A stretch of DNA of 11,528 nt from GWF2-38-69 sp037127655 (GTDB taxonomy: Bacteria; Verrucomicrobiota; Lentisphaeria; Victivallales; GWF2-38-69), in contig JBAXXY010000092.1 of NCBI GenBank assembly GCA_037127655.1, forward strand, positions 1-11,528, read 5' to 3'. Positions 1 through 6,672 of the stretch are shown piece by piece. The notes under the pieces were generated by a model. The model was given only the letters and a program-made list of their open reading frames with translations. It searched no databases and was not told where the DNA came from. The stretch's first letter is position 1. Each line of letters begins with the position of its first letter. Position numbers and translations under genes: made by a program.

Positions 1-275
1 CAATATTCGTAGCAGTCGGAAATCCTGCCTACAATCTGGCTATTACGGAGCTTTTCCCGATAAAAATCAGGTATTCTGGGGTCGCTACTACTTTAAATGT
101 AGCTAATGCAATTGTCGGAGGCGCCACGCCTTTGGCAATAACCTGGCTTTCTTATAAAATGGCTACTCCTTTTGCTCCAGCATACTACATCGCTGTTATT
201 TGTATTGCGGGGGTGATTGCTGCATTGCTTATCCCTATCCACATGAAGAATTGCGCAAAGAAAGGAAGTTTGTAA
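1..275 (+). CDS. MFS transporter, metabolite:H+ symporter (MHS) type, C-terminal fragment
   Basis: This is the 3' end of a gene that begins before the window; the reading frame starts at base 3 and ends at TAA 273-275, giving about 90 residues. The fragment contains the stretch ELFPIKIRYSGV followed by a small-residue-rich helix (NVANAIVGGATPLAITWL). This is the loop 10-11 and helix 11 signature of the ProP/KgtP/ShiA (MHS) branch of the major facilitator superfamily. A last helix (about APAYYIAVICIAGVIAALL) and a short basic tail, KNCAKKGSL, follow. Such proteins are inner-membrane proton symporters for small solutes such as organic acids, betaine, proline or shikimate. The substrate cannot be read from this fragment. 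No terminator hairpin is visible in the 24 bp before the convergent gene. Confidence 0.85.
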   Translation, partial: IFVAVGNPAYNLAITELFPIKIRYSGVATTLNVANAIVGGATPLAITWLSYKMATPFAPAYYIAVICIAGVIAALLIPIHMKNCAKKGSL

Positions 276-299
276 CCAATCAGAAAAACAGCAGATAAA

Positions 300-566
300 T
301 CAAGAGAAAATTCTATGCACCAACTGGAAGAAATAGTCTAGTTTGCCAAACACTTCCAGCAGATATAATATTGAGGCTAAAAAAGATATTATATAAACAA
401 ATATAATGAACAACCTGCCCACAGGCAGTTTAGACATATAAAACTGAATAATTACTCCGGTTCCAATCCCAATAATAAAAGCTGTAACGGTAATTATTCC
501 CTGACTGATAATATATTTATTATTACCCATCACAGTAATAATAAATTGCATGTCAGTGTTATTCAT
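300..566 (-). CDS. Small two-helix membrane protein, function unknown
   Basis: An 88-residue protein that I do not recognise. It has two hydrophobic segments, at about residues 19-42 and 50-70, separated by a short loop (MSKLPVGR). It has no Cys or His cluster and no catalytic motif. The start is well supported: AAGGAA (plus-strand 572-577) lies 5 nt before the ATG, which is good Shine-Dalgarno spacing. A plausible promoter lies about 40-70 bp upstream. It converges on the MFS gene (24-bp gap) and is divergent from the tetR-like gene, so it may respond to the same regulator; that is inference from position only. Small size and lack of homology make it either a real orphan membrane peptide or a lineage-specific gene. 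I favour real because of the ribosome binding site and the hydrophobic periodicity. Confidence 0.6.
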   Translation of the reverse strand: MNNTDMQFIITVMGNNKYIISQGIITVTAFIIGIGTGVIIQFYMSKLPVGRLFIIFVYIISFLASILYLLEVFGKLDYFFQLVHRIFS

Positions 567-603
567 TGTTATTCCTTAAAAATATGTTTAAAGTTTCATT
601 TTT

Positions 604-632
604 AAGATACATAGATTTTAGCTTTCAAGCAA
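604..632 (-). promoter_or_regulatory. Candidate sigma-70-like promoter for the small membrane protein
   Basis: Read on the minus strand, TTGCTT (627-632) and TATCTT (604-609) are separated by exactly 17 bp. Both match the -35 and -10 consensus at 4 of 6 positions. Initiation would fall near 597, about 30 nt before the ATG at 566. The region is very AT-rich, so chance matches are expected; spacing and position are the main support. Confidence 0.3.
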
Positions 633-736
633 GACATAAAAAATAAAAACTTCTTCGTTGCCCATGTACTCTATATAATCAAAATATATAAATGATTGCC
701 ATATTGAAAAATCAAAGGCATGATTTAAACTCTAGT

Positions 737-754
737 ATTAAACATTTGTTTGAT
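737..754. promoter_or_regulatory. Candidate TetR-family operator palindrome
   Basis: The sequence ATTAAACA-TT-TGTTTGAT is an inverted repeat with 8-bp arms and a single mismatch, about 40 bp upstream of the regulator start codon. Length and symmetry fit a dimeric TetR-family repressor. Its position over a possible -35 element would allow autorepression of the whole regulator-pump unit. The assignment rests on symmetry and location only. Confidence 0.35.
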
Positions 755-790
755 TTTATATTAATTTAATCTATAGCATAAAACAAAAAA

Positions 791-1420
791 ATGATTGACA
801 CAAAGAAAAAAATACTGACAGCCGCCGCAAAAGAATTTGCCGCAAAAGGATATAACGGGGCAACCATTCGCGATATATGCAAACAAGCAGAAGTGAATGT
901 CGCATCTATAAATTACCATTTTAAAAGCAAAGAATCCCTGTACCATGAAATGTTTGAATTCCTATTCTGCGAAACAGAAGGAGGGAATGTTTTTGATAAG
1001 GAATACGACGGTGACTTTTTAGAGTGGAAAGCTATAATTTATATATGGATAGAAAAGATTATCTTTGATATAATTCATGAAAATCCTCTGAATCAGTATA
1101 AATGGAAAATATTTAGCAGAGAAATGCAGGATCCGTCTGAGATTTTTCCTAATATATACAAAACTTTCATGAAACCAAGGCTCTCTACTCTTGCCTCTCA
1201 CTTCAGAAAAGTGCTTCCTCAAAAAACAAGTGATGATGATATTTACATACGCGTGTTCTCTGTGATATCTTATTGTATTTTCTATTTTAATGATCGGGTA
1301 CTGATCAATATGACTTTTCCCAATAGAAAATTCATATCAGAAAACATGGAAAAAATCATTAACCACATAACTGACATTGCATGCATCGGAATGAATTGCG
1401 AAAAACAGGAGACTATTTAA
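791..1420 (+). CDS. TetR-family transcriptional regulator, CecR (YbiH)-like
   Basis: A 209-residue repressor-type regulator. Residues 5-51 form the TetR DNA-binding domain, with the helix-turn-helix at about 25-44 (from TIRDIC to INYHF) and the family-typical KSKESLY that follows. The larger C-terminal part resembles the CecR/DUF1956 ligand-binding domain, including the FSREMQDPSEIF segment (R110, E111, P115). In E. coli, CecR controls an HlyD-type exporter operon and antibiotic sensitivity, which suits its position 1 bp before an RND pump. It most likely represses the adaptor and permease genes and itself, and releases DNA on binding a pump substrate; this role is inferred from family and context. 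No Shine-Dalgarno sequence precedes the ATG (only an A-run), so translation may be weak or from a very short leader. The ligand is unknown. Confidence 0.9.
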   Translation: MIDTKKKILTAAAKEFAAKGYNGATIRDICKQAEVNVASINYHFKSKESLYHEMFEFLFCETEGGNVFDKEYDGDFLEWKAIIYIWIEKIIFDIIHENPLNQYKWKIFSREMQDPSEIFPNIYKTFMKPRLSTLASHFRKVLPQKTSDDDIYIRVFSVISYCIFYFNDRVLINMTFPNRKFISENMEKIINHITDIACIGMNCEKQETI

Positions 1421-1421
1421 A

Positions 1422-2627
1422 ATGCAATCTTTAAACCTATCTCACAAGTTTAACCTACTGCTTCTTTCCATCATCTTAATAATTTCTATAAATGGATGCG
1501 GCCCAAGAAAGCCATCACCTACTGCCAGGACACCGGAAGTAGCGGTCATTACAATCAAAAAAGAAATAGTCGTAATAAGCACAGAGTTGCCTGGACGCAC
1601 ATCAGCTTATCTGACTGCAGAAGTCCGCCCACAGATAGGCGGCATCATTCAAAAACGAATATTCGAAGAAGGAGCTGAAGTAAGAACAGGAGATTTATTA
1701 TATCAGATTGACCCTGCCCCGTATCAAGCTATATACGACAAAAGCAAGGCTGAATTTGAAATGGCTGAAGCTCGTATTGTTCCAATAAAGTATAAATTTG
1801 AGAGGAACAAAACACTCATTAAAACTCATTCAATAAGCCAACAGGATTTTGAAATTTCTGAAGCTGACTTATACACAGCTCAAGCTGATATTCAGGCCGC
1901 AAAAGCTGCAGTTGAAATAGCGAAGATCAATCTTGACTACACTAATTTGAAAGCTCCTATTACCGGGCGTATCGGAAGATCGGATGTGACCGTGGGAGCG
2001 CTTGTCACTATGAATAACCCTACCCCGCTTGCTACAATTCAGCAAATCAATCCTATTTTTGTGGATGTTGTCCAATCCAGTGCAGACTTATTGCACTTTA
2101 AACAGGATATAGCTGAAGGCTTTATAAAGAAGCTCGATGAAAAAAAACTAAAGGCTAAGCTTTTCTTTGAAGATGGATCTTTATATCCACTGGAAGGAGA
2201 AATGAAGTTTAGAGACATAAGCGTAGATCAAGGCACCGGATCATTTATCATGCGGATCGTATTTCCTAATTCCGAATACGCATTGCTGCCAGGAATGTAT
2301 GTCCGTGTCATGATTGAAATAGGAACAGTCGAAAATGCGATACTTGTCCCTCATCAGTCTGTAAGCAGGGATATGAAAGGTCTTCCTATAGCTTTTGTCG
2401 TAGATTCTTCCGATAAAGTGGAGGAGAGAAGCCTTGTCATTGACCGCTCTATGGGCGATAAATGGCTTGTTAAAGAGGGACTTAAAACTGGAGATAGACT
2501 TATCATGGAAGGATTCCAAAGAATGAGACCCGGAAATATTGTAAAAGTCGTTGACTTCAAGCCGAGTGCCGCAAAAAATGGTGCTGAAGTGGATCAAAAT
2601 ATTTCATCAGACAACAAAAAAAAATAA
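1422..2627 (+). CDS. RND efflux periplasmic adaptor (membrane fusion) lipoprotein, MexA/AcrA-like
   Basis: A 401-residue membrane fusion protein that bridges the inner-membrane RND permease to an outer-membrane channel. The N-terminus is a lipoprotein signal: a hydrophobic stretch at 10-23 and lipobox I-N-G-C with the acylated Cys at 26. The domain order is that of MexA: first half of the lipoyl domain (about 63-98, AEVRPQIGGII and DLLYQIDP), alpha-helical hairpin (about 100-168), second lipoyl half (about 169-195, with APITGRIGRS), beta-barrel (about 205-300), and a membrane-proximal domain after that. The hairpin tip carries R128, L132 and S139, the RLS pattern known to contact TolC in AcrA-type adaptors. 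The end is basic and polar. An AGGAGA lies 9 nt before the ATG, inside the end of the regulator gene, and only 1 bp separates the two frames, suggesting translational coupling. Length and likeness to MexA make this assignment firm; the exported compounds are not predictable. Confidence 0.95.
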   Translation: MQSLNLSHKFNLLLLSIILIISINGCGPRKPSPTARTPEVAVITIKKEIVVISTELPGRTSAYLTAEVRPQIGGIIQKRIFEEGAEVRTGDLLYQIDPAPYQAIYDKSKAEFEMAEARIVPIKYKFERNKTLIKTHSISQQDFEISEADLYTAQADIQAAKAAVEIAKINLDYTNLKAPITGRIGRSDVTVGALVTMNNPTPLATIQQINPIFVDVVQSSADLLHFKQDIAEGFIKKLDEKKLKAKLFFEDGSLYPLEGEMKFRDISVDQGTGSFIMRIVFPNSEYALLPGMYVRVMIEIGTVENAILVPHQSVSRDMKGLPIAFVVDSSDKVEERSLVIDRSMGDKWLVKEGLKTGDRLIMEGFQRMRPGNIVKVVDFKPSAAKNGAEVDQNISSDNKKK

Positions 2628-2639
2628 GAGAGCCTAACT

Positions 2640-5600
2640 ATGTCTCAATTCTTTATCAGCCGTCCTGTATTTGCATGGGTTATAGCTATAGGACTCGTGC
2701 TGTCAGGAATAGTATCAATCTTCACGCTTCCAATTTCACAGTATCCGGCAATAGCTATGCCTAAAATATCCATTGAAGCTTTCTATCCTGGAGCTTCTGC
2801 TAAGACCATAGAGGACACCGTTACACAGATAATTGAGCAGAAAATGGTGGGTCTTGATAATCTCTGCTACATTTCATCGATAAGCGACTCTGCTGGGTAT
2901 GTCTCTGTATCATTAACTTTCAATACAGGTACTAATCCAGATATCGCCCAGGTTCAGACCCAGAATAAACTACAGCTGGCATTACCTCTTCTTCCTCTGG
3001 CAGTCCAGCAACAGGGGTTAAAAGTCACTAAATCAGCAATGACATTCCTGATGGTAGTAGGGTTTATTTCCTCGGATGCAAGCATGGACCGTAATGACCT
3101 GACTGATTATGTGGTTGCAAATGTTCAAGAGCAAATAAGCAGGTTACAGGGTGTAGGGGAAGTGCTCACATTCGGTTCGCAGTACGCTATGAGAATCTGG
3201 CTTGACCCGAATAAATTGAACAGTTACAACCTTACTCCGACAGATATTAAAGATGCAATAAGAGCCTACAATGTTCAGGTTTCTGCCGGACAACTCGGCG
3301 GAACTCCATCTATTGAGGGGCAACGGCTCAATGTTACAATAAATCTTCAGAGCCTTCTTCAGACACCTGAAGAGTTCGGACAAATTCTTTTAAAAACCAA
3401 TGGTGATGGCTCGAAAGTCAAGCTCAGAGATGTCTCAAGAATAGAGATAGGAAGCGAGAACTATGAGACTACGGCGTATTATAATGGGAAACCTGCTGCT
3501 GGAATGGCTATTAAACTTTCAGCCGATGCTAATGCCCTCTTAACTGTAGAAAGAATAAAAAACAAACTAAATGAACTTTCCCGATTCTACCCGAAAGGGA
3601 TGACAATGGTTTATCCTTATGACACAACTCCTTTTGTAAGAGTATCGATAAAAGAAGTAATTGTAACTTTTATTGAAGCGATTGTATTGGTGTTCCTTGT
3701 TATGTTCCTTTTCCTTCAGAATTTGCGAGCTACTTTGATCCCTACAATCGCTGTTCCGGTAGTTATTTTAGGGACATTTACAGTTCTAAAACTCTGTGGG
3801 TTTTCAATAAATATGCTGACAATGTTTGCCATGGTTCTCGCGATCGGGCTTCTGGTGGATGATGCGATAGTGGTAGTAGAAAATGTCGAGCGCCTGATAA
3901 AAGATGAAAATCTCTCGCCGCTGGAAGCTACAAGGAAATCAATGAAGCAGATTACCGGAGCGTTGGTCGGCATAGCAATGGTTCTTACAGCAGTATTCAT
4001 TCCGATGGCATTTTTTGCAGGATCTACAGGCGTTATTTACAGACAGTTCTCTATTACTATGGTCTCATGTATGGTGCTGTCTGTGATAGTCGCTCTGGTT
4101 TTCACTCCGGCGCTATGCGCGACAATTCTTAAAGACCCTAGAAAAGATGCACATAAGCCAATAATATTTGGTTCATTTTTCGATTGGTTTAACCGGACTT
4201 TCTCAGCTCTTCGTGACAAATATCTTTCTGCTGTTTCTAAGATTCTCGGTAAAAGGCTGCGTTACATTGGGCTCTATCTTCTAATTGTAATTGCCACAGG
4301 ATATTTATTTTTCAGACTACCTTCATCATATCTGCCGAATGAGGATCAGGGGATACTTTTCTCGCTTGTTATGCTCCCTGCCGGCTCGACCCAAGAGCAA
4401 ACGCTGAATGTGATTAAAAAAATACAAAATCATTTTCTTGTGAATGATAAGGATGCTGTAGAATCAGTCTTTGGGGTGGCAGGTTTCAGTTTTGCCGGAA
4501 GAGGACAGAATGTAGGGCTGGCTTTTATAAAGCTCAAGGACTGGAAATTCAGGAACAGACCGGATATGAAAATAGGAGCTATCGTTGGAAAAGCTATGGG
4601 TTCATTCTCAAAAATCAAAGAGGCTTTCATCTTTGTATTTCCTCCCCCTGCTGCTATCGAGCTAGGCATGGCTAATGGTTTTGATTTAGAACTCCAGGAC
4701 AGAGCAGGCCTTGGTCACGATAAACTTATCGCTGCCCGAAATCAGCTTCTAGGAATGGCATCTCAAAGCCCTGATCTGAGTATGGTAAGACCAAACGGAC
4801 TTGAAGATACTTCTGAATTTAAAGTGGACATAGATTGGGAAAGAGCCGGAGCTCTCGGGTTATCAATAACGCAAATTCAAGATGCTATATCCACTGCCAT
4901 CGGCAGCGCCTATGTCAATGATTTTATTGACAAAGGACGAACAAAAAAGGTTTTTATTCAATCCGATGCCCAATACAGAATGGACCCCGAAGATTTGAAT
5001 AAATGGTATGTACGCAATAAAGAAGGCGGCATGGTACCCTTCTCTGCCTTTGCTAAAACTAGCTGGACTTACGGCTCACCAAGACTGGAAAGATATAACG
5101 GCTTCCCCTCAGTAGAAATAATGGGCGAAGCAACTCCCGGAAAAACTTCAGGTGAAGCTATGAAAGCGATGGAGAAACTAGCCTCAGAACTTCCTTACGG
5201 AATAGGCTACGAGTGGACAGGACTTTCGTATCAGGAACAGATGTCTGGGGCCCAGACTCCGATTTTATACACAATATCGCTACTAGTCGTATTCTTGTGT
5301 CTTGCCGCATTATATGAAAGCTGGACCATTCCATTTTCAATAATTCTGATTGCTCCGATCGGGATTTTCGGGGCTGTTCTTGCTACATCATCCATGGGAC
5401 TATCAAACGATGTTTACTTTCAGGTAGGGTTGCTGACCACCATCGGACTTTCATCCAAAAATGCAATCCTTATAGTAGAATTTGCTAAAACAAGAATGGA
5501 AAACGGCGAAAGCCTGCTCAAAGCTACACTTGAAGGCTGCCGCTTGAGGTTAAGACCGATACTTATGACTTCGTTTGCATTTATATTTGGTGTCATGCCT

Positions 5601-5747
5601 TTGGCAATAAGTTCAGGCGCCGGGTCAGGAGCGCAGAATTCAATCGGTGTCGGAGTAATGGGCGGGATGATAGCCGCGACACTTCTTGCTATATTCTTCA
5701 TTCCGCTGTTCTTTGTATTTATCCTCCAACTTTTGAAGAAGAATTAG
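2640..5747 (+). CDS. RND multidrug efflux permease, HAE-1 family (AcrB/MexB-like)
   Basis: A 1035-residue inner-membrane proton/drug antiporter, full length for the family. It opens with the typical N-terminus FFISRPVFAWVIAIGLV (helix 1), followed by a large periplasmic porter/docking loop (about 30-335), helices 2-6, a cytoplasmic link, a second periplasmic loop (about 555-865) and helices 8-12. The proton relay is intact: D407 and D408 in LLVDDAIVVVENVERL, K940 in GLSSKNAILIVEFAK, and T977 in LRPILMTS, at nearly the same numbers as in AcrB. It should work as a trimer with the adaptor encoded 12 bp upstream. Its ribosome site is GAGAG, 7 nt before the ATG. No outer-membrane channel gene follows, so the complex must borrow a TolC-type protein encoded elsewhere. 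The HAE-1 type suggests organic substrates, such as drugs, detergents or aromatic compounds, rather than metals; the exact range is unknown. Confidence 0.96.
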   Translation: MSQFFISRPVFAWVIAIGLVLSGIVSIFTLPISQYPAIAMPKISIEAFYPGASAKTIEDTVTQIIEQKMVGLDNLCYISSISDSAGYVSVSLTFNTGTNPDIAQVQTQNKLQLALPLLPLAVQQQGLKVTKSAMTFLMVVGFISSDASMDRNDLTDYVVANVQEQISRLQGVGEVLTFGSQYAMRIWLDPNKLNSYNLTPTDIKDAIRAYNVQVSAGQLGGTPSIEGQRLNVTINLQSLLQTPEEFGQILLKTNGDGSKVKLRDVSRIEIGSENYETTAYYNGKPAAGMAIKLSADANALLTVERIKNKLNELSRFYPKGMTMVYPYDTTPFVRVSIKEVIVTFIEAIVLVFLVMFLFLQNLRATLIPTIAVPVVILGTFTVLKLCGFSINMLTMFAMVLAIGLLVDDAIVVVENVERLIKDENLSPLEATRKSMKQITGALVGIAMVLTAVFIPMAFFAGSTGVIYRQFSITMVSCMVLSVIVALVFTPALCATILKDPRKDAHKPIIFGSFFDWFNRTFSALRDKYLSAVSKILGKRLRYIGLYLLIVIATGYLFFRLPSSYLPNEDQGILFSLVMLPAGSTQEQTLNVIKKIQNHFLVNDKDAVESVFGVAGFSFAGRGQNVGLAFIKLKDWKFRNRPDMKIGAIVGKAMGSFSKIKEAFIFVFPPPAAIELGMANGFDLELQDRAGLGHDKLIAARNQLLGMASQSPDLSMVRPNGLEDTSEFKVDIDWERAGALGLSITQIQDAISTAIGSAYVNDFIDKGRTKKVFIQSDAQYRMDPEDLNKWYVRNKEGGMVPFSAFAKTSWTYGSPRLERYNGFPSVEIMGEATPGKTSGEAMKAMEKLASELPYGIGYEWTGLSYQEQMSGAQTPILYTISLLVVFLCLAALYESWTIPFSIILIAPIGIFGAVLATSSMGLSNDVYFQVGLLTTIGLSSKNAILIVEFAKTRMENGESLLKATLEGCRLRLRPILMTSFAFIFGVMPLAISSGAGSGAQNSIGVGVMGGMIAATLLAIFFIPLFFVFILQLLKKN

Positions 5748-5783
5748 GATTTTCTTCAAATTTCATATTTGAAATCAGCGAAT

Positions 5784-5827
5784 GAGTTTTAAAGTTAGAA
5801 ATATAATGTTACTTTAAAATTCTTTTT
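5784..5827 (+). terminator. Terminator-like hairpin after the RND permease
   Basis: Arms 5784-5795 and 5811-5822 pair over 12 bp with one G-U wobble (core TTTTAAAGT with ACTTTAAAA). The loop is 15 nt, and the right arm runs directly into TTTTTGATTTTT. Shape and position, 37 bp after the stop codon, fit an intrinsic terminator that ends the efflux operon. The stem is AT-rich and therefore weak. A TATAAT box (5802-5807) sits in the loop and could be the -10 of a promoter for the next gene, but no good -35 is visible. Confidence 0.45.
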
Positions 5828-5868
5828 GATTTTTAACTTTAATTTTTCAATTACCTCAGGAGCGCTAG

Positions 5869-6669
5869 ATGTTAGCAATAATACTTTCACTTGGTATCGG
5901 AGCCGCAGTAGGAATCATATTATTTTGGTTAGGCTTTGGGCCTGCTGTGTATATAACACTCGGTTTTCTAGTATTTGCCGCACTACAAGTTTTAACAGGT
6001 CTATTCATAAGGAAATTAGTTAAAAAATATACCAATGAGATTCAAGTAGTAATATCAGGCGCTCAAACAAAGCTAAACAAGAAAATCCAGTTCTTCCAGC
6101 AGAAGCCTCAAGGCGGCATTAAGACTATGCAGAAACTTCTTGAGAAGGATCAGCACGGCTTTATCAGAGAAGCCTTGGATGCTACAAAGAGATTCGAGAA
6201 ACTCTATCCTTGGAATGTTCTCCTGCGCAAACAGGTCAATACCATGAGAATGCAGTTCTATTATCAGCTCAAAGAATTCAATAAAGTTGATGAACTCATT
6301 CCTAAGGCTCTCTACATGGAACCAATGTCCATAGCTATGAGAATGGCCAGACTCTATAAAAAGGATGATGCTTCCTACAAGCAAATCTTCTACAAGAAAG
6401 CCAAAAAATTCAAGAGTGAGAATGGTGTTATTCTATACGCTCTGTACTCATGGATTCTAGTTAAAAAGGGAAATATTGAAGAAGCTATAAAGGTGCTTCA
6501 GAAAGGCAAAGAGAAAACTGGAAGCGAAGTACTAGGAAAGAATCTTGAATACCTCATTAATGGGAAAGAAAATCGTTTCTCAAATGCTGAAATCGGCGAT
6601 CTTTGGTATTCTCTATATCTTGAAGAACCTAAAGTTCAGAAACCAAAACAACAGATGGTTTACAGATAG
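5869..6669 (+). CDS. Membrane-anchored helical-repeat (TPR-like) protein, function unknown
   Basis: A 266-residue protein that I cannot assign to a named family. Residues 2-22 and 26-47 are hydrophobic, glycine- and alanine-rich helices forming a membrane hairpin. The basic stretch after them (RKLVKKY, 48-54) predicts, by the positive-inside rule, that the remaining 210 residues lie in the cytoplasm. That part is lysine-rich and helical, with TPR-like pieces at about 110-165 (EALDATKRFEKLYP, FNKVDELIPKALYMEP) and 190-225 (ILYALYSWILVKKGNIEEAIKVLQKG). This suggests a protein-binding scaffold. The start has a strong AGGAG, 6 nt before the ATG. It ends 3 bp before the molybdoenzyme gene, so the two are almost certainly co-transcribed. 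A role as membrane docking platform or maturation helper for that enzyme is inference only. It could equally be a housekeeping TPR protein placed there by chance. Confidence 0.8.
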   Translation: MLAIILSLGIGAAVGIILFWLGFGPAVYITLGFLVFAALQVLTGLFIRKLVKKYTNEIQVVISGAQTKLNKKIQFFQQKPQGGIKTMQKLLEKDQHGFIREALDATKRFEKLYPWNVLLRKQVNTMRMQFYYQLKEFNKVDELIPKALYMEPMSIAMRMARLYKKDDASYKQIFYKKAKKFKSENGVILYALYSWILVKKGNIEEAIKVLQKGKEKTGSEVLGKNLEYLINGKENRFSNAEIGDLWYSLYLEEPKVQKPKQQMVYR

Positions 6670-6672
6670 GTC

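Larger units (their letters stand above)
567..790. promoter_or_regulatory. Divergent AT-rich control region with operator-like palindromes
   Basis: This 224-bp stretch separates the minus-strand small membrane gene from the plus-strand TetR-type regulator and holds no gene that I can support. Two palindromes lie close to the regulator start. One is AAATCA-N6-TGATTT at 709-726. The other is AAACA-TT-TGTTT at 740-751, which extends to 8-bp arms with one mismatch at 737-754. TetR-family repressors usually bind short palindromes in their own promoter, so either could be the operator. A weak promoter, TTGATT (750-755) with TATAGC (772-777), would overlap the second palindrome and start transcription almost at the ATG. 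A perfect TATAAT at 674-679 has no convincing -35 partner. Confidence 0.4.

Noticed and set aside
324..359. Inverted repeat CTGGAAG ... CTTCCAG with a 22-nt loop, considered as a terminator for the MFS gene.
   Set aside because: It lies inside the coding sequence of the small membrane protein, has no T-run after either arm, and a 7-bp match with a long loop is weak.
674..679. Perfect TATAAT hexamer as a -10 box for the regulator.
   Set aside because: No acceptable -35 at 15-19 bp, and it would give a leader over 100 nt long; expected by chance in such AT-rich DNA.
3144..5701. Several antisense open frames of 60-94 codons within the RND permease gene.
   Set aside because: They are fully covered by a strongly conserved sense gene, have no recognisable domains, and are explained as by-products of its codon use.
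5755..5773. Hairpin TTCAAAT-TTCAT-ATTTGAA just after the permease stop codon, considered as the operon terminator.
   Set aside because: Only 7 bp, nearly all A-T, and not followed by a T-run; the hairpin at 5784-5822 fits better.
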